Shown: positions 6,672 through 14,700 of the stretch, piece after piece
Numbering within the stretch: the stretch's first letter is position 1
Layout of the letters: each line of letters starts with the position of its first letter
Program-made: the position numbers and the translations under genes
The notes under the pieces: generated by a model
Seen by the model: only the letters and a program-made list of their open reading frames with translations
Told to the model about the DNA's origin: nothing
Database searches by the model: none
Assembly (NCBI GenBank): GCA_020437875.1
Contig: JAGQVR010000018.1
Coordinates: forward strand, 1 to 20,622
DNA length: 20,622 bases
Origin: Flavobacteriales bacterium
Lineage (GTDB): Bacteria; Bacteroidota; Bacteroidia; Flavobacteriales_F; PHOS-HE28
Reading direction: 5' to 3'

Positions 6672-8327
6672 ATGCTGCGTCGCATCTCCATCTCGAACTA
6701 CCTGCTGATCGATGTCCTCGAGCTCGATCTCACAAAGGGACTCACCATCATCACGGGCGAGACCGGTAGCGGCAAGAGCCTTGTGATCGGAGCCCTCGGG
6801 TTGGCCATGGGCGAACGTGCTGATGCAGGTGCCGTGCGGGATGGCCAACGCCGCTGCGTGATCGAACTGGAGGTGGATACCAAAGGCCTCGGGTTGGACG
6901 ATTGGTTCACCGCCGCAGAGGTGGAGCCGGAACGCTTCAGCATCCTGCGCAGGCAGCTCGATCCCGGTGGACGCTCCCGCGCTTTCGTGAACGATACACC
7001 CGTTCGCCTGGATCAATTGCGCGAGTTGGGCGAACGGCTGGTGCATGTCCATAGCCAGCACCACACCCTGCTGCTCAATGATCCACGCTTCCAGCTCGGC
7101 CTGGTTGATCACATCGCGGGACATGGTGCGGAGGTGGATACGTACACCGAGCTGTACACCAAGTGGCGCGCTGCCGAGCGTGAGCTATTCGCCCTGCAAC
7201 AGGATGAGGCGCAGGCGCAGAACGCCGCGGACTTCGCGCGCTTCCAGTTGGAAGAACTTGAAGGGGCTCGCCTGCAGGCTGATGAACAAGCCGGTATCGA
7301 ACAGGAGCTCGGACGGGCCGATCATGCAGAGGAACTGATCGGTGCGCTGCGCATGGTGGAGGAGGCGGTGACCGATGAGTCCGGCCTGGGACCTGTTCTT
7401 GGCCGGGTGCGGCAGGCGCTCGCAAAGCCGGCGAAGCTTGATGCCTCCGTGGCCGACCTGCTCACACGCCTGAACAGCGTGCACATCGAACTGAAGGACA
7501 TCGCCGATGAAGCGGCCAACAGCGCCGCGGCCATCAGCATCGACCCGGAGAAGGCGGCCTCCCTACGCGATCGGCTGGACCTCATCCTCAAGTTGCAACA
7601 GAAGCATCGTGTGAGCACCGTGCCCGAGTTGATCGCCATTCAGGAGAAGTTCGCGGCCGAACTCGATGGCGCCGCTTCCATGAGTGAACGCATCGCGGAA
7701 CTGGCGAAAGCGGTGGAGACATTGGGGAACGAGGCGCACCAGCGGGCCAAGGCCATGTCGCGCGCGCGCATCGCGGCTGTGAAGCCGCTCGCCAACAAGG
7801 TGGAGGCCGTGCTTCACGACCTGGGCATGCCGCACGCCGTCTTCCAGTTCGAGCACCACACAGGTGAACCCGGCCCGCACGGCATCGACAGCATCCGGGC
7901 GCGCTTCTCGGCCAACAAGGACCGCGCACCGGCGCCACTGGACAAGGTGGCCTCGGGTGGTGAACTGGGCCGCGTGATGCTCGCGCTCATCTCCCTTGCA
8001 GCGGATTCCAAGGACCTGCCGACCGTCGTGTTCGACGAGATCGATACGGGTGTGAGCGGAGAGGTGGCCGACCGGGTCGGCTCGCTCATGGCCCGCATGG
8101 CCCGCGATCGTCAGATCCTGGCCATCACGCACCTACCCCAGATCGCCAGCAAGGCGGACACGCACCTCGTGGTGAGCAAGGGGGAGGAGGGCGAACGCGT
8201 GGCCACCAGCATCCGCAGTGTGGTCGCGGAGGAACGTGTGCAGGCGCTCGCGCACATGCTCAGCGGCCGCAAGGTGACACCTGCCGCGCTGGAGAATGCG
8301 CGCGTCCTGCTGGCCGCCAAGCGCTGA
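6672..8327 (+). CDS. recN: DNA repair protein RecN
   Basis: A 551-residue SMC-like ATPase that acts in recombinational repair of double-strand breaks; the length matches the approximately 553-residue E. coli protein. The N-terminal half has ISNYLLID and Walker A GETGSGKS (about 29-36), followed by the family's VHSQHHT. The middle (about 150-370) is charged and helical, fitting the short coiled coil. The C-terminal half has the ABC signature ASGGELGRVMLAL (from 427), Walker B VVFDEIDTGVSGE (D455, E456) and the ITHLPQIAS switch. All ATPase motifs look intact. It follows DUF4835 in the same direction but after a 258-base spacer, so it may have its own promoter, although GATATTGG at 6636-6643 is only a weak candidate. 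Its stop lies 2 bases from the stop of the convergent protease gene. Confidence 0.96.
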   Translation: MLRRISISNYLLIDVLELDLTKGLTIITGETGSGKSLVIGALGLAMGERADAGAVRDGQRRCVIELEVDTKGLGLDDWFTAAEVEPERFSILRRQLDPGGRSRAFVNDTPVRLDQLRELGERLVHVHSQHHTLLLNDPRFQLGLVDHIAGHGAEVDTYTELYTKWRAAERELFALQQDEAQAQNAADFARFQLEELEGARLQADEQAGIEQELGRADHAEELIGALRMVEEAVTDESGLGPVLGRVRQALAKPAKLDASVADLLTRLNSVHIELKDIADEAANSAAAISIDPEKAASLRDRLDLILKLQQKHRVSTVPELIAIQEKFAAELDGAASMSERIAELAKAVETLGNEAHQRAKAMSRARIAAVKPLANKVEAVLHDLGMPHAVFQFEHHTGEPGPHGIDSIRARFSANKDRAPAPLDKVASGGELGRVMLALISLAADSKDLPTVVFDEIDTGVSGEVADRVGSLMARMARDRQILAITHLPQIASKADTHLVVSKGEEGERVATSIRSVVAEERVQALAHMLSGRKVTPAALENARVLLAAKR

Positions 8328-8329
8328 GC

Positions 8330-11023
8330 CTACGGCAGTTGCTGCACCTTGCTGTTGGTGGGTACGAGCCCGCCGATCGTCTGCAGGATCAGGTCACGGT
8401 CGTTGGCGCTTCCCGAGTACTTGACCTGGCCGTCCAGGTTCGCATCCTCAAGGAAGTAGCCATTGACGACGGTGGTGGGGATCACCCCGCCGATCCGCGC
8501 CAGTACCATGTCCCGGTCATTGCCACTGCCAGCATAGAGCACGGTCCCATTGGTGTTGCAGTCACCCATCCACATGGCATTCGCTGCACCAACGGTATGC
8601 TGGGCTCCGGTGCCGTAGGTGCTCGTGCTCGTGGAGCGCAGGTCACAGGTGCCGGCCGTGCCTCCGATGGCCACGGTGGAGGCGCTCATGACCCCGAGAT
8701 GGTTCCGGTGGCGTACCACGACATAGTAGCTCCCTGCCGCGATGTCGAAGTTCACGGGAGAGCTGCCATCCACGTCCACGATGTCGCCATCCCGTTGGAT
8801 CAGTGCGCACCGTGTGGCAAGGACCGTATAGGTGGGTGCCGCACCACGCAGTTCCACGAAGACCCAATCCACGATGGCATCATTCCCCGTGGTGGTCAGC
8901 ACGGAGGCGTTCACCGTCTCCCCGCCGCCACCGATGTTGGTGAAGCCCAGTGCGGTGTATGGTTCGGTGGATGGGATCAGGCTGGCCGCGCGAAGGCCAT
9001 CGCTCATCAAGGGTCCGGCTCCGTAAGGTCCCTCGAGGAATGCGGACACGTTCAGCAGGGCACCGGCGGTCGTCTCCACGCAGAAGGCGTTCACGCTCGT
9101 CGTGGTGAAGGTCCCACCGGAGGCGAGTGTGCCGCTGCCATCGGTGAGGGTGAAGGAACCGTTGCCATAGTTGCAGCACATGCCATCCCCCCAGCTGTCA
9201 TTCACCACGAGTTCGAAGCAGCCGTTCGGCAGGCACAGGGTGATGGGTGCCTGAGGATACTCGCCATTCGTGGTTTGTTGCGTGTAAGGTCCACCACTGG
9301 CCAGGGTGGTCGCACCACTACGCACCAGCCAGGTGGTCTCGTTCCCGTACCGGTCGAGGATGAGGTTCAAGGTCACTTCGTTCGGTCCATGGCTAAGATC
9401 CGCCGAGGCACTATTGTTGGCCGAGACCTGGTCCGTTCCACCGTTCGGCGAACCGATGGTGGCGGTGAAGGTGAAGATCCCATCAGGCAGGGTGACCGGT
9501 CCGAAGGTGACGTTCGTGCTGTTGCCACTGGTCAGGGATCCGGTCCACGGGAACGACCCGGACGGACCACCGGCGAACGACCAGTTGATGGAGAAGGAGG
9601 TCAACGTCGACGTTCCGCCGTTCCGGACCTCCAGCACCGGGGAAATGGTGGTCGAGCAATGATTCCCGGCAGCACCGGTCATGCTGATCGCCTGCGCATC
9701 GAGCGCAACGCTCGGCGTATTCGGGTCGTAGCCGTTCACCGCATCGCCGCAGCTCCCGAGCCACGACTGGATCACCGGATAGCTCACATTGAACCGCCCG
9801 TAGTAATCGGCGGTCTGGCTGGAGCAACTCGCATATCCGCCGTGCAACTGCCCCACGATCCGCCCGGCAGGGTTGTACAGGGCGCTACCTGAACTGCCGC
9901 CTTCTGTCGTGCCATCATCCCAATCCTCCACCCGCCAGTGGCTTGTGCCGGAGCCGGCATTACCGAGGTAATTGGAACTGGACAGCGGGTCATTCTCGAA
10001 GGAGATCTTCTTGATGTCCCCGGATGGGTGGTGGATCCCCACGGCAGCGCTCGGCACCGCGGTCCCTTTGTCCCAACCGCTGTAATACACGTTGTACGAT
10101 GCCGGTGGGGTGCTGTTCAATTGGAGCAAGGCCACGTCGCTCGTTGCACTGTTCGCCAGTTGGGTCGCACCGCTCACGGTCTGGTTCGTCGGTCCGTTGG
10201 TGGTGGGGGAGCAGGTCGGGCTGTCCCAATTGAAGCGGAACACCCAGGTGCTCACATTCCCGCCCAGGCAGTGGTTCGCCGTGAGGAAGTAGGGCGTGCC
10301 GTTCGAAGCGCAGTTGTTGATCAACGTTCCAGTGCAGTATCCGCTGCCACCCACCACGATCATGGCCACACTGCGGATCTGGTCGCGCCAGGGATCCCCC
10401 TCCGGACAGATCACGTTGTTGTTGCAAGAACCCGATTCACCCAGCGCACGAGCCGAACGGAAGATGTCGCGGTAGCCATGCGTCACCTGGCCGATCCGGA
10501 GGTCACCACGAGGACCACTGGCGGGTACGCTGTATTCGATGGTGATCATCGAACCCTTCACCGCCTGCACACCGAGCACCTGGTTCCCCAATGGGTCGTT
10601 CGCGGTGGTGAAGGCACCGATGTGCCCGCCCCACTGATCCAATACGTAGACCCTGCCGCCCTGGGCGGGCCGGAAGTCATGGAACTCGAAGTTGATGCTC
10701 AGCGCACCCGGGCATTCCAACCCGAGCCGCCACAGGCGGGTACCGTCCTCAAGCGTGGTCCAGCTACCGGAATTATCGAGGTCGAGGTTCACCGCATGGT
10801 TCTTACCAAAACGCCAGGGGATGCTCTTGTCCTGGTCGTTCACTGCATCCTGTGCGGCCAATTCCGCGAGGTCGAGGTTCGGCAGGCGAACACCAACTGG
10901 TGCGGGCAATGATCGTTGAAGGCTGTGTGGCGTGCCTCCCTGCTCGATCTGGGCGTACAAGGGGCTGTTGAGAGCGGCGATAAGGAGCAGTGCCGCCGCG
11001 TGCGAACGACGAATGAGGTTCAT
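8330..11023 (-). CDS. Secreted lysyl-endopeptidase-like serine protease with C-terminal module
   Basis: An 897-residue secreted protein. Signal peptide 1-24 (cleavage after LYA) is followed by a propeptide-like region to about 195 and then a trypsin-fold domain (about 197-425) with the triad H251 (TANHC), D296 (SDVALL) and S378 (GGSSGS). The stretch GQLHGGYASCS with D406 before YYGR closely resembles Achromobacter lyticus protease I. There the matching His210 and Asp225 shape the lysine pocket, and the Ser-to-His distance of 16 is the same here. Lys-X cleavage is therefore inferred. Next come an Ig/CARDB-like segment (about 435-545), a DSWGDGMCC domain (about 547-650) and a C-terminal module (663-897) shared with the upstream gene. 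It follows that gene by 20 bases. No usual type IX sorting tail is seen. The start has a good signal peptide and no competing ATG. Confidence 0.9.
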   Translation of the reverse strand: MNLIRRSHAAALLLIAALNSPLYAQIEQGGTPHSLQRSLPAPVGVRLPNLDLAELAAQDAVNDQDKSIPWRFGKNHAVNLDLDNSGSWTTLEDGTRLWRLGLECPGALSINFEFHDFRPAQGGRVYVLDQWGGHIGAFTTANDPLGNQVLGVQAVKGSMITIEYSVPASGPRGDLRIGQVTHGYRDIFRSARALGESGSCNNNVICPEGDPWRDQIRSVAMIVVGGSGYCTGTLINNCASNGTPYFLTANHCLGGNVSTWVFRFNWDSPTCSPTTNGPTNQTVSGATQLANSATSDVALLQLNSTPPASYNVYYSGWDKGTAVPSAAVGIHHPSGDIKKISFENDPLSSSNYLGNAGSGTSHWRVEDWDDGTTEGGSSGSALYNPAGRIVGQLHGGYASCSSQTADYYGRFNVSYPVIQSWLGSCGDAVNGYDPNTPSVALDAQAISMTGAAGNHCSTTISPVLEVRNGGTSTLTSFSINWSFAGGPSGSFPWTGSLTSGNSTNVTFGPVTLPDGIFTFTATIGSPNGGTDQVSANNSASADLSHGPNEVTLNLILDRYGNETTWLVRSGATTLASGGPYTQQTTNGEYPQAPITLCLPNGCFELVVNDSWGDGMCCNYGNGSFTLTDGSGTLASGGTFTTTSVNAFCVETTAGALLNVSAFLEGPYGAGPLMSDGLRAASLIPSTEPYTALGFTNIGGGGETVNASVLTTTGNDAIVDWVFVELRGAAPTYTVLATRCALIQRDGDIVDVDGSSPVNFDIAAGSYYVVVRHRNHLGVMSASTVAIGGTAGTCDLRSTSTSTYGTGAQHTVGAANAMWMGDCNTNGTVLYAGSGNDRDMVLARIGGVIPTTVVNGYFLEDANLDGQVKYSGSANDRDLILQTIGGLVPTNSKVQQLP
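8333..9037 (-). repeat. Shared C-terminal module, copy 1 (protease protein)
   Basis: Codes residues 663-897 of the protease protein. The module starts LEGPY, contains LRAASLIPSTEP, GNDAIVDWVFVELR and RHRNHLGVM, and ends in two copies of a loop: DCNTNGTVLYAGSGNDRD and DANLDGQVKYSGSANDRD, each followed by an IGGxxPT stretch, then QQLP. The loops have the Asp/Asn spacing of dockerin or EF-hand calcium sites with extra residues before the final Asp. More than half of the residues match copy 2 by eye, and the DNA is also visibly similar. Confidence 0.85.
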
Positions 11024-11043
11024 GGGATAGGGACCTTGGTAGG

Positions 11044-14000
11044 TCAGGGAAGTTGTTGCTGGATGGTGTTGGTCGGGACCGAACCGCCGATGTTCACAAG
11101 GATGATGTCACGGTCGTTCTCCGCCCCGGTGTACTTCACCTCACCGGTCAGGTTAACATCCTCCAGGTAATAGCCGGTCACGATGTTCGTGGGAACCACG
11201 CCACCGATCACCACCAGGATGGGATCCCGGTCATTGTTGATGCCGGTGTAGAGCAGTTGGCCGTCGGGCCTCGTGTTTCCGGCCCACAGCGCCATGACGC
11301 CACCACCAAGGTCCTTGCGGGCATTGGTGCCATGGCAGTTCGTCGCCGCAGAGCACAGGTCCACCACCGTCGGAACGGACCCGAGGCTCACATCGCTCGC
11401 CGTCATCGCGCCGAAGTGGTTCCGGTGACGCAGCGCCACCCGGTAGTTGCCCGGTGCCGCCTGGAAGGACACGGAACTCACGCCGTCCATCGCGACGACA
11501 TCCCCGTCACGCTGCAGCAGCGCGGATCGGGTGGCGAGCACCGTGTATGGTGCCGTGGTCGCACGCAGTTCCACCAGCACCCAATCCACGATCGCATTGT
11601 TGCCGGTCACGGCCAGGACACCCGCTTCGATCTGCTCGCCTCCGCCACCCACCTGCGTGAAGCCGAGCGCGGTGAAGGGCTCGGTCGAGGGGATCAATGA
11701 CGCGGCGCGTAGATCGTCACGCATCAGGCCGGTGGCGATCACATACGGACCTTCCAGCCACATGCGCGGCGAGACCGCGACGGTGTTGGGCACGTTCAGG
11801 CAGCCACCCGTGATCTCGGTCACCACATCATTCGCGTCCTTGTTCACGATGTCGACGATGGAGGCGATGCAGACCACACCGCCCGTGAGATTGAGGTAAT
11901 TGATCCGGCAGAGCGGAACGGCGGTCGCATTCCGTACCAGGGAACTGTCCACGTAGGAGAGTCCGATCACCTTCGTACCGCCGAGCGAAGTGCTCACCGC
12001 GATGTCATCCACGAGGTTCGGCGCAAGGTTCGTGACCGACTGGATGGTGAGTCCACCCATGTTGAACTCATAGCCGAGCACCCGGCAGCTCGGGTTGCGG
12101 ATGTACACGTCCACCGTCTGGTTCACGGGATCCAGGTTGGCCAGGCTCAATTCCACCGTATCGGGGGTGCTCAGGTAGCCGCGTGGGAACTCACACCAGG
12201 GGTGGTAGTCGATCACCGTCTGGGCGTTGTGGATGTCCCGCTGCGTATAACAGTTCACCATCAGTGCCGCGTCGCTCACCGTGATGGCGTTATCCGCGTT
12301 CAGGTCGTTGCAGGGGGTCGGCGCGATGTCGTTGCCGAGGATCGAGGAGACATAGGTGACCGCATCCTGCGGGTTCTGGATGAAGTCGTTGCTCAGGTCA
12401 CCACGCTTGGTAGGTCCATCGCACACCCCGGTGCAATCGAACCGCGCATCACCGTACGCCTGGCCCAGGCAGTCAACGAAGGGTGCACATTCCGTTACGA
12501 TGGTGAAGCTGGGTACGTTCTGCGCATTGCGGGTCAGGTTGATGCAGACCTGCGCGAAGTTGTTCGTGTAGTCACGCTCGTGGCGGCCAAGCGCATCTGC
12601 ACGCTGCTGCCAGTTGGTGCGCAGTACCAGTGTGTAGACGCCTGCCGGCACGTTCGTCACATCGATCCAGTTGCAGGTCGTGCCCGAACCGTAGATGTCA
12701 TAGCAGCCCTTGCTGATGCCCATGTTGCTGCAACCGAACTGGCCGCTGTTGCCGGGGTAGCAGCCCACGTCGATCACACAGAAGCCGTTCTTGAAGCCGA
12801 CGGGGATGGCGTTGCCGCTCTGGTCGAAGAGGATGTAATCCGCATAACCTTGATAGTGGTTGTGCCCATGGCAGTTCTGGTTGCTGAACATCTGGGGCTG
12901 CGTACTGGGGCTGCCGATGTAATAGTCCGTGGTGCCGATGTTCTCGATCCGCGTAGTGAACCGGATCACATACCGCTGGCCCAGGCCGCCCGTGCAGCCT
13001 TCCACCGGGGCACAGGCATCCGTGATGTTCACGGTGCTCAGGGACATGCTGCTCTGCAGGGCGGATTGGCTCATGATGAGGTCCGGGCCGTCGGGGCAGT
13101 CCTCGCTGCCGAATGCGATGCAACAGCCCACACAAGGCACGGTGGCCAGTGGTTCGTAGTTGCAGGACATGGGGTCCATGCAGCCTTCGACCGGACCGTT
13201 GTAGATGATCGAGACCGTCACCGTACCGCTGCAGTCACCGGCATTGTCGCCCACGCGCATGTGATGCAGCACGCCGGCCGGCATGTTCGCGTTCACCACG
13301 GCCTGCAGCCCGCAGCCGCCTTCGTTGTCATCCCCGAAGGTGGCCCCCTCGATCCCATCGCTCAGGACAAGCTGCCCGCAGGCCATGTCGTACAACCAGA
13401 GCCGCGTATCGCAGGTGTTCGTGCCACAGGTCGTGATGGTGTAGGATCCGGTCTGGGGCGGGGTGAAGTCGTACCACTGTTCGATGTCATTGGTGGTGAA
13501 GGTGGCCAGTGTCACCGGGAAGGTGGATCCGATCGGCGCGAGGCTGAGCGGTAGCGCGGTCTGGCAACTGAAGCCTGGCGGGCAGTTGAAGTCCGTCTCC
13601 TCATAGCTACCATAGGACCCGCCACGCTTGATCAGCGTTTCGCCCAGGTATACCCGGTACTCACCGTTGCCATACCCGCAACAGATGCCGTCCCCGTAGC
13701 TGTCGTTGATGCGGAATACCAGGCAGGTGTTCTGTGGCACGCAGAGGGTGGTTCCGTTCGGGTTCTGGCTGCTGGTCCCACTCGCCAGTGTCGCCCCTGT
13801 GGAGCCGTTCTTCAAGGTCCAGGAGGTCTCCGACGGATAACGGTCCCGCACGATCTCGATGCGCACGCGCTCCTGTCCGGCCGGGCAGGCGTAGTCACAG
13901 GTGCCGTTGTTGATGTTGACCCCGCTGCTATAGTTGGCAGCCGTGGGCTCGTTACAGCCGAACACCGCGTTGATGTTACCCACATATACATCGTCGATGC

Positions 14001-14565
14001 CGATATCACTGCGGATGCCGGAACCCGTCACCGCCCGGAAGCGTACACGCAGGTTCGCTTGACCGTTATAAGGCGCGAGGTTCAGCCAGCCCTGCTTCCA
14101 GCGATGGCCCTGCGCACCGCTCACCGTCCACGCATTGCTGATGATCGAACCGTTCACGTTGAGGTCGACGGCCAGGGTTCCCTGCTGGTCGCCGTCCATG
14201 TGGTACCAGAAGGTGAGGTAGGGCGTGGTGAGCGAAGTGAGGTTGTAGCAGGGCGATTGAACGATGGCCGTCTTCGCGGGTGTGGCTCCAGCGCTCGCGG
14301 CGGATACGTACAGGTAACGGCCCGAGGTGTTCAGCGTGGTGTGGTCGCCGATGGGTCCGCTATCCGCCGTCGGGGTGCCGTCATCATCGCCCCACCATTC
14401 CAGGTCATCGCCCGTGAGGTTGGACCAGTTATTGGCCAGCGTGCCGGTGGTGGCCACCGGGAAGCTGGTGAATCCTTCGTTCGACGGGAAGCTCGTCACG
14501 CACTGGGCATGCACCATTCCGAACGTCGCCAGAGCAAGGCAAGACAGGAGTGTCCTTTTGATCAT
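11044..14565 (-). CDS. Secreted multidomain lysyl oxidase with dockerin- and cohesin-like parts
   Basis: A 1173-residue cysteine-rich secreted protein. In order: signal peptide (1-20), a MAM-like domain (about 22-197), a GCNEPTAANY linker, a DSYGDGICC domain (about 232-327) and a PPC-like segment (about 333-455). GCMDPMSCNY follows, then a lysyl oxidase domain (about 494-690), a dockerin-like pair (722-775), a cohesin-like domain (about 800-925) and the shared C-terminal module (937-1173). Lysyl oxidases turn peptidyl lysine into the aldehyde allysine using copper and a lysine-tyrosine quinone. The copper triad (H566, H568, H570), K592 and the tyrosines Y622/Y625 are present. The frame is open to 14682, but the ATG at 14565 begins a clean signal peptide. 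It is the first gene of a two-gene operon. Substrate is unknown; a matrix, surface or prey protein is possible. Confidence 0.88.
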   Translation of the reverse strand: MIKRTLLSCLALATFGMVHAQCVTSFPSNEGFTSFPVATTGTLANNWSNLTGDDLEWWGDDDGTPTADSGPIGDHTTLNTSGRYLYVSAASAGATPAKTAIVQSPCYNLTSLTTPYLTFWYHMDGDQQGTLAVDLNVNGSIISNAWTVSGAQGHRWKQGWLNLAPYNGQANLRVRFRAVTGSGIRSDIGIDDVYVGNINAVFGCNEPTAANYSSGVNINNGTCDYACPAGQERVRIEIVRDRYPSETSWTLKNGSTGATLASGTSSQNPNGTTLCVPQNTCLVFRINDSYGDGICCGYGNGEYRVYLGETLIKRGGSYGSYEETDFNCPPGFSCQTALPLSLAPIGSTFPVTLATFTTNDIEQWYDFTPPQTGSYTITTCGTNTCDTRLWLYDMACGQLVLSDGIEGATFGDDNEGGCGLQAVVNANMPAGVLHHMRVGDNAGDCSGTVTVSIIYNGPVEGCMDPMSCNYEPLATVPCVGCCIAFGSEDCPDGPDLIMSQSALQSSMSLSTVNITDACAPVEGCTGGLGQRYVIRFTTRIENIGTTDYYIGSPSTQPQMFSNQNCHGHNHYQGYADYILFDQSGNAIPVGFKNGFCVIDVGCYPGNSGQFGCSNMGISKGCYDIYGSGTTCNWIDVTNVPAGVYTLVLRTNWQQRADALGRHERDYTNNFAQVCINLTRNAQNVPSFTIVTECAPFVDCLGQAYGDARFDCTGVCDGPTKRGDLSNDFIQNPQDAVTYVSSILGNDIAPTPCNDLNADNAITVSDAALMVNCYTQRDIHNAQTVIDYHPWCEFPRGYLSTPDTVELSLANLDPVNQTVDVYIRNPSCRVLGYEFNMGGLTIQSVTNLAPNLVDDIAVSTSLGGTKVIGLSYVDSSLVRNATAVPLCRINYLNLTGGVVCIASIVDIVNKDANDVVTEITGGCLNVPNTVAVSPRMWLEGPYVIATGLMRDDLRAASLIPSTEPFTALGFTQVGGGGEQIEAGVLAVTGNNAIVDWVLVELRATTAPYTVLATRSALLQRDGDVVAMDGVSSVSFQAAPGNYRVALRHRNHFGAMTASDVSLGSVPTVVDLCSAATNCHGTNARKDLGGGVMALWAGNTRPDGQLLYTGINNDRDPILVVIGGVVPTNIVTGYYLEDVNLTGEVKYTGAENDRDIILVNIGGSVPTNTIQQQLP
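11047..11757 (-). repeat. Shared C-terminal module, copy 2 (lysyl oxidase protein)
   Basis: Codes residues 937-1173 of the lysyl oxidase protein: LEGPY, LRAASLIPSTEP, NNAIVDWVLVELR, RHRNHFGAM, then two loops ending in NDRD. The second reads DVNLTGEVKYTGAENDRD; both are followed by IGGxVPTN, and the protein ends in QQLP. In the first loop the leading Asp of copy 1 is replaced (NTRPDGQLLYTG), so one calcium site may be weaker. It aligns end to end with copy 1, with only small gaps. Confidence 0.85.
12496..13086 (-). other. Lysyl oxidase catalytic domain (within the 1173-aa protein)
   Basis: Residues about 494-690. By remembered comparison with human LOX: RYVIRFTTRIENIGTTDYY matches the entry strands. 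NCHGHNHY matches the copper motif SCHQHYHS, with all three histidines in register. VGFKNGFCVID matches EGHKASFCLED and includes the cofactor lysine. GCYDIYGSGTTCNWIDVT matches GCYDTYGADIDCQWIDIT and includes the cofactor tyrosine. RDYTNN matches SDYTNN. Cysteines C565, C596, C612, C621 and C631 fall in comparable places. Confidence 0.88.
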
Positions 14566-14590
14566 CTCAACTACAATGTGATGGAATGTC

Positions 14591-14598
14591 GCAATATA
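14591..14598 (-). promoter_or_regulatory. Candidate -7 box for the lysyl oxidase/protease operon
   Basis: TATATTGC on the minus strand is near the Bacteroidota TAnnTTTG box, with the last two bases deviating. It ends 25 bases before the ATG at 14565. It shares the 135-base divergent spacer with the fabI promoter region. Confidence 0.35.
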
Positions 14599-14673
14599 GC
14601 AGGGTGGGCGATCATGGCCAGTGGCCGGTACACGCGATCCGTGGGATCCTGCGAGCGTTCCGTCCATCCCGGC

Positions 14674-14681
14674 TATCTTCA
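14674..14681 (+). promoter_or_regulatory. Candidate -7 box for fabI
   Basis: TATCTTCA resembles TAnnTTTG with two deviations and ends 19 bases before the fabI ATG. No -33 element stands out, so this is tentative. Confidence 0.35.
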
Positions 14682-14700
14682 CCGCCTACGATCATTCAAC

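Noticed and set aside
8330..8340. Type IX secretion C-terminal sorting tail on the two large secreted proteins
   Set aside because: The usual tail with a VYPNP-like start and closing KVIK/KLVK-type strand was looked for at both C-termini and is absent; the ends are NDRD loops and QQLP instead.
8339..9892. 517-codon open frame on the plus strand
   Set aside because: Antisense to the protease gene, whose catalytic motifs and repeats are clear; the plus-strand reading has no domain or plausible start.
12202..13554. 450-codon open frame on the plus strand
   Set aside because: Antisense to the lysyl oxidase gene. High GC creates long shadow frames; the composition is His/Val/Ala-rich without motifs.
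14059..14700. Upstream extension of the fabI frame
   Set aside because: It is antisense to the lysyl oxidase gene and covers the divergent promoter region; FabI proteins begin at the MAHGLLKGKR segment.
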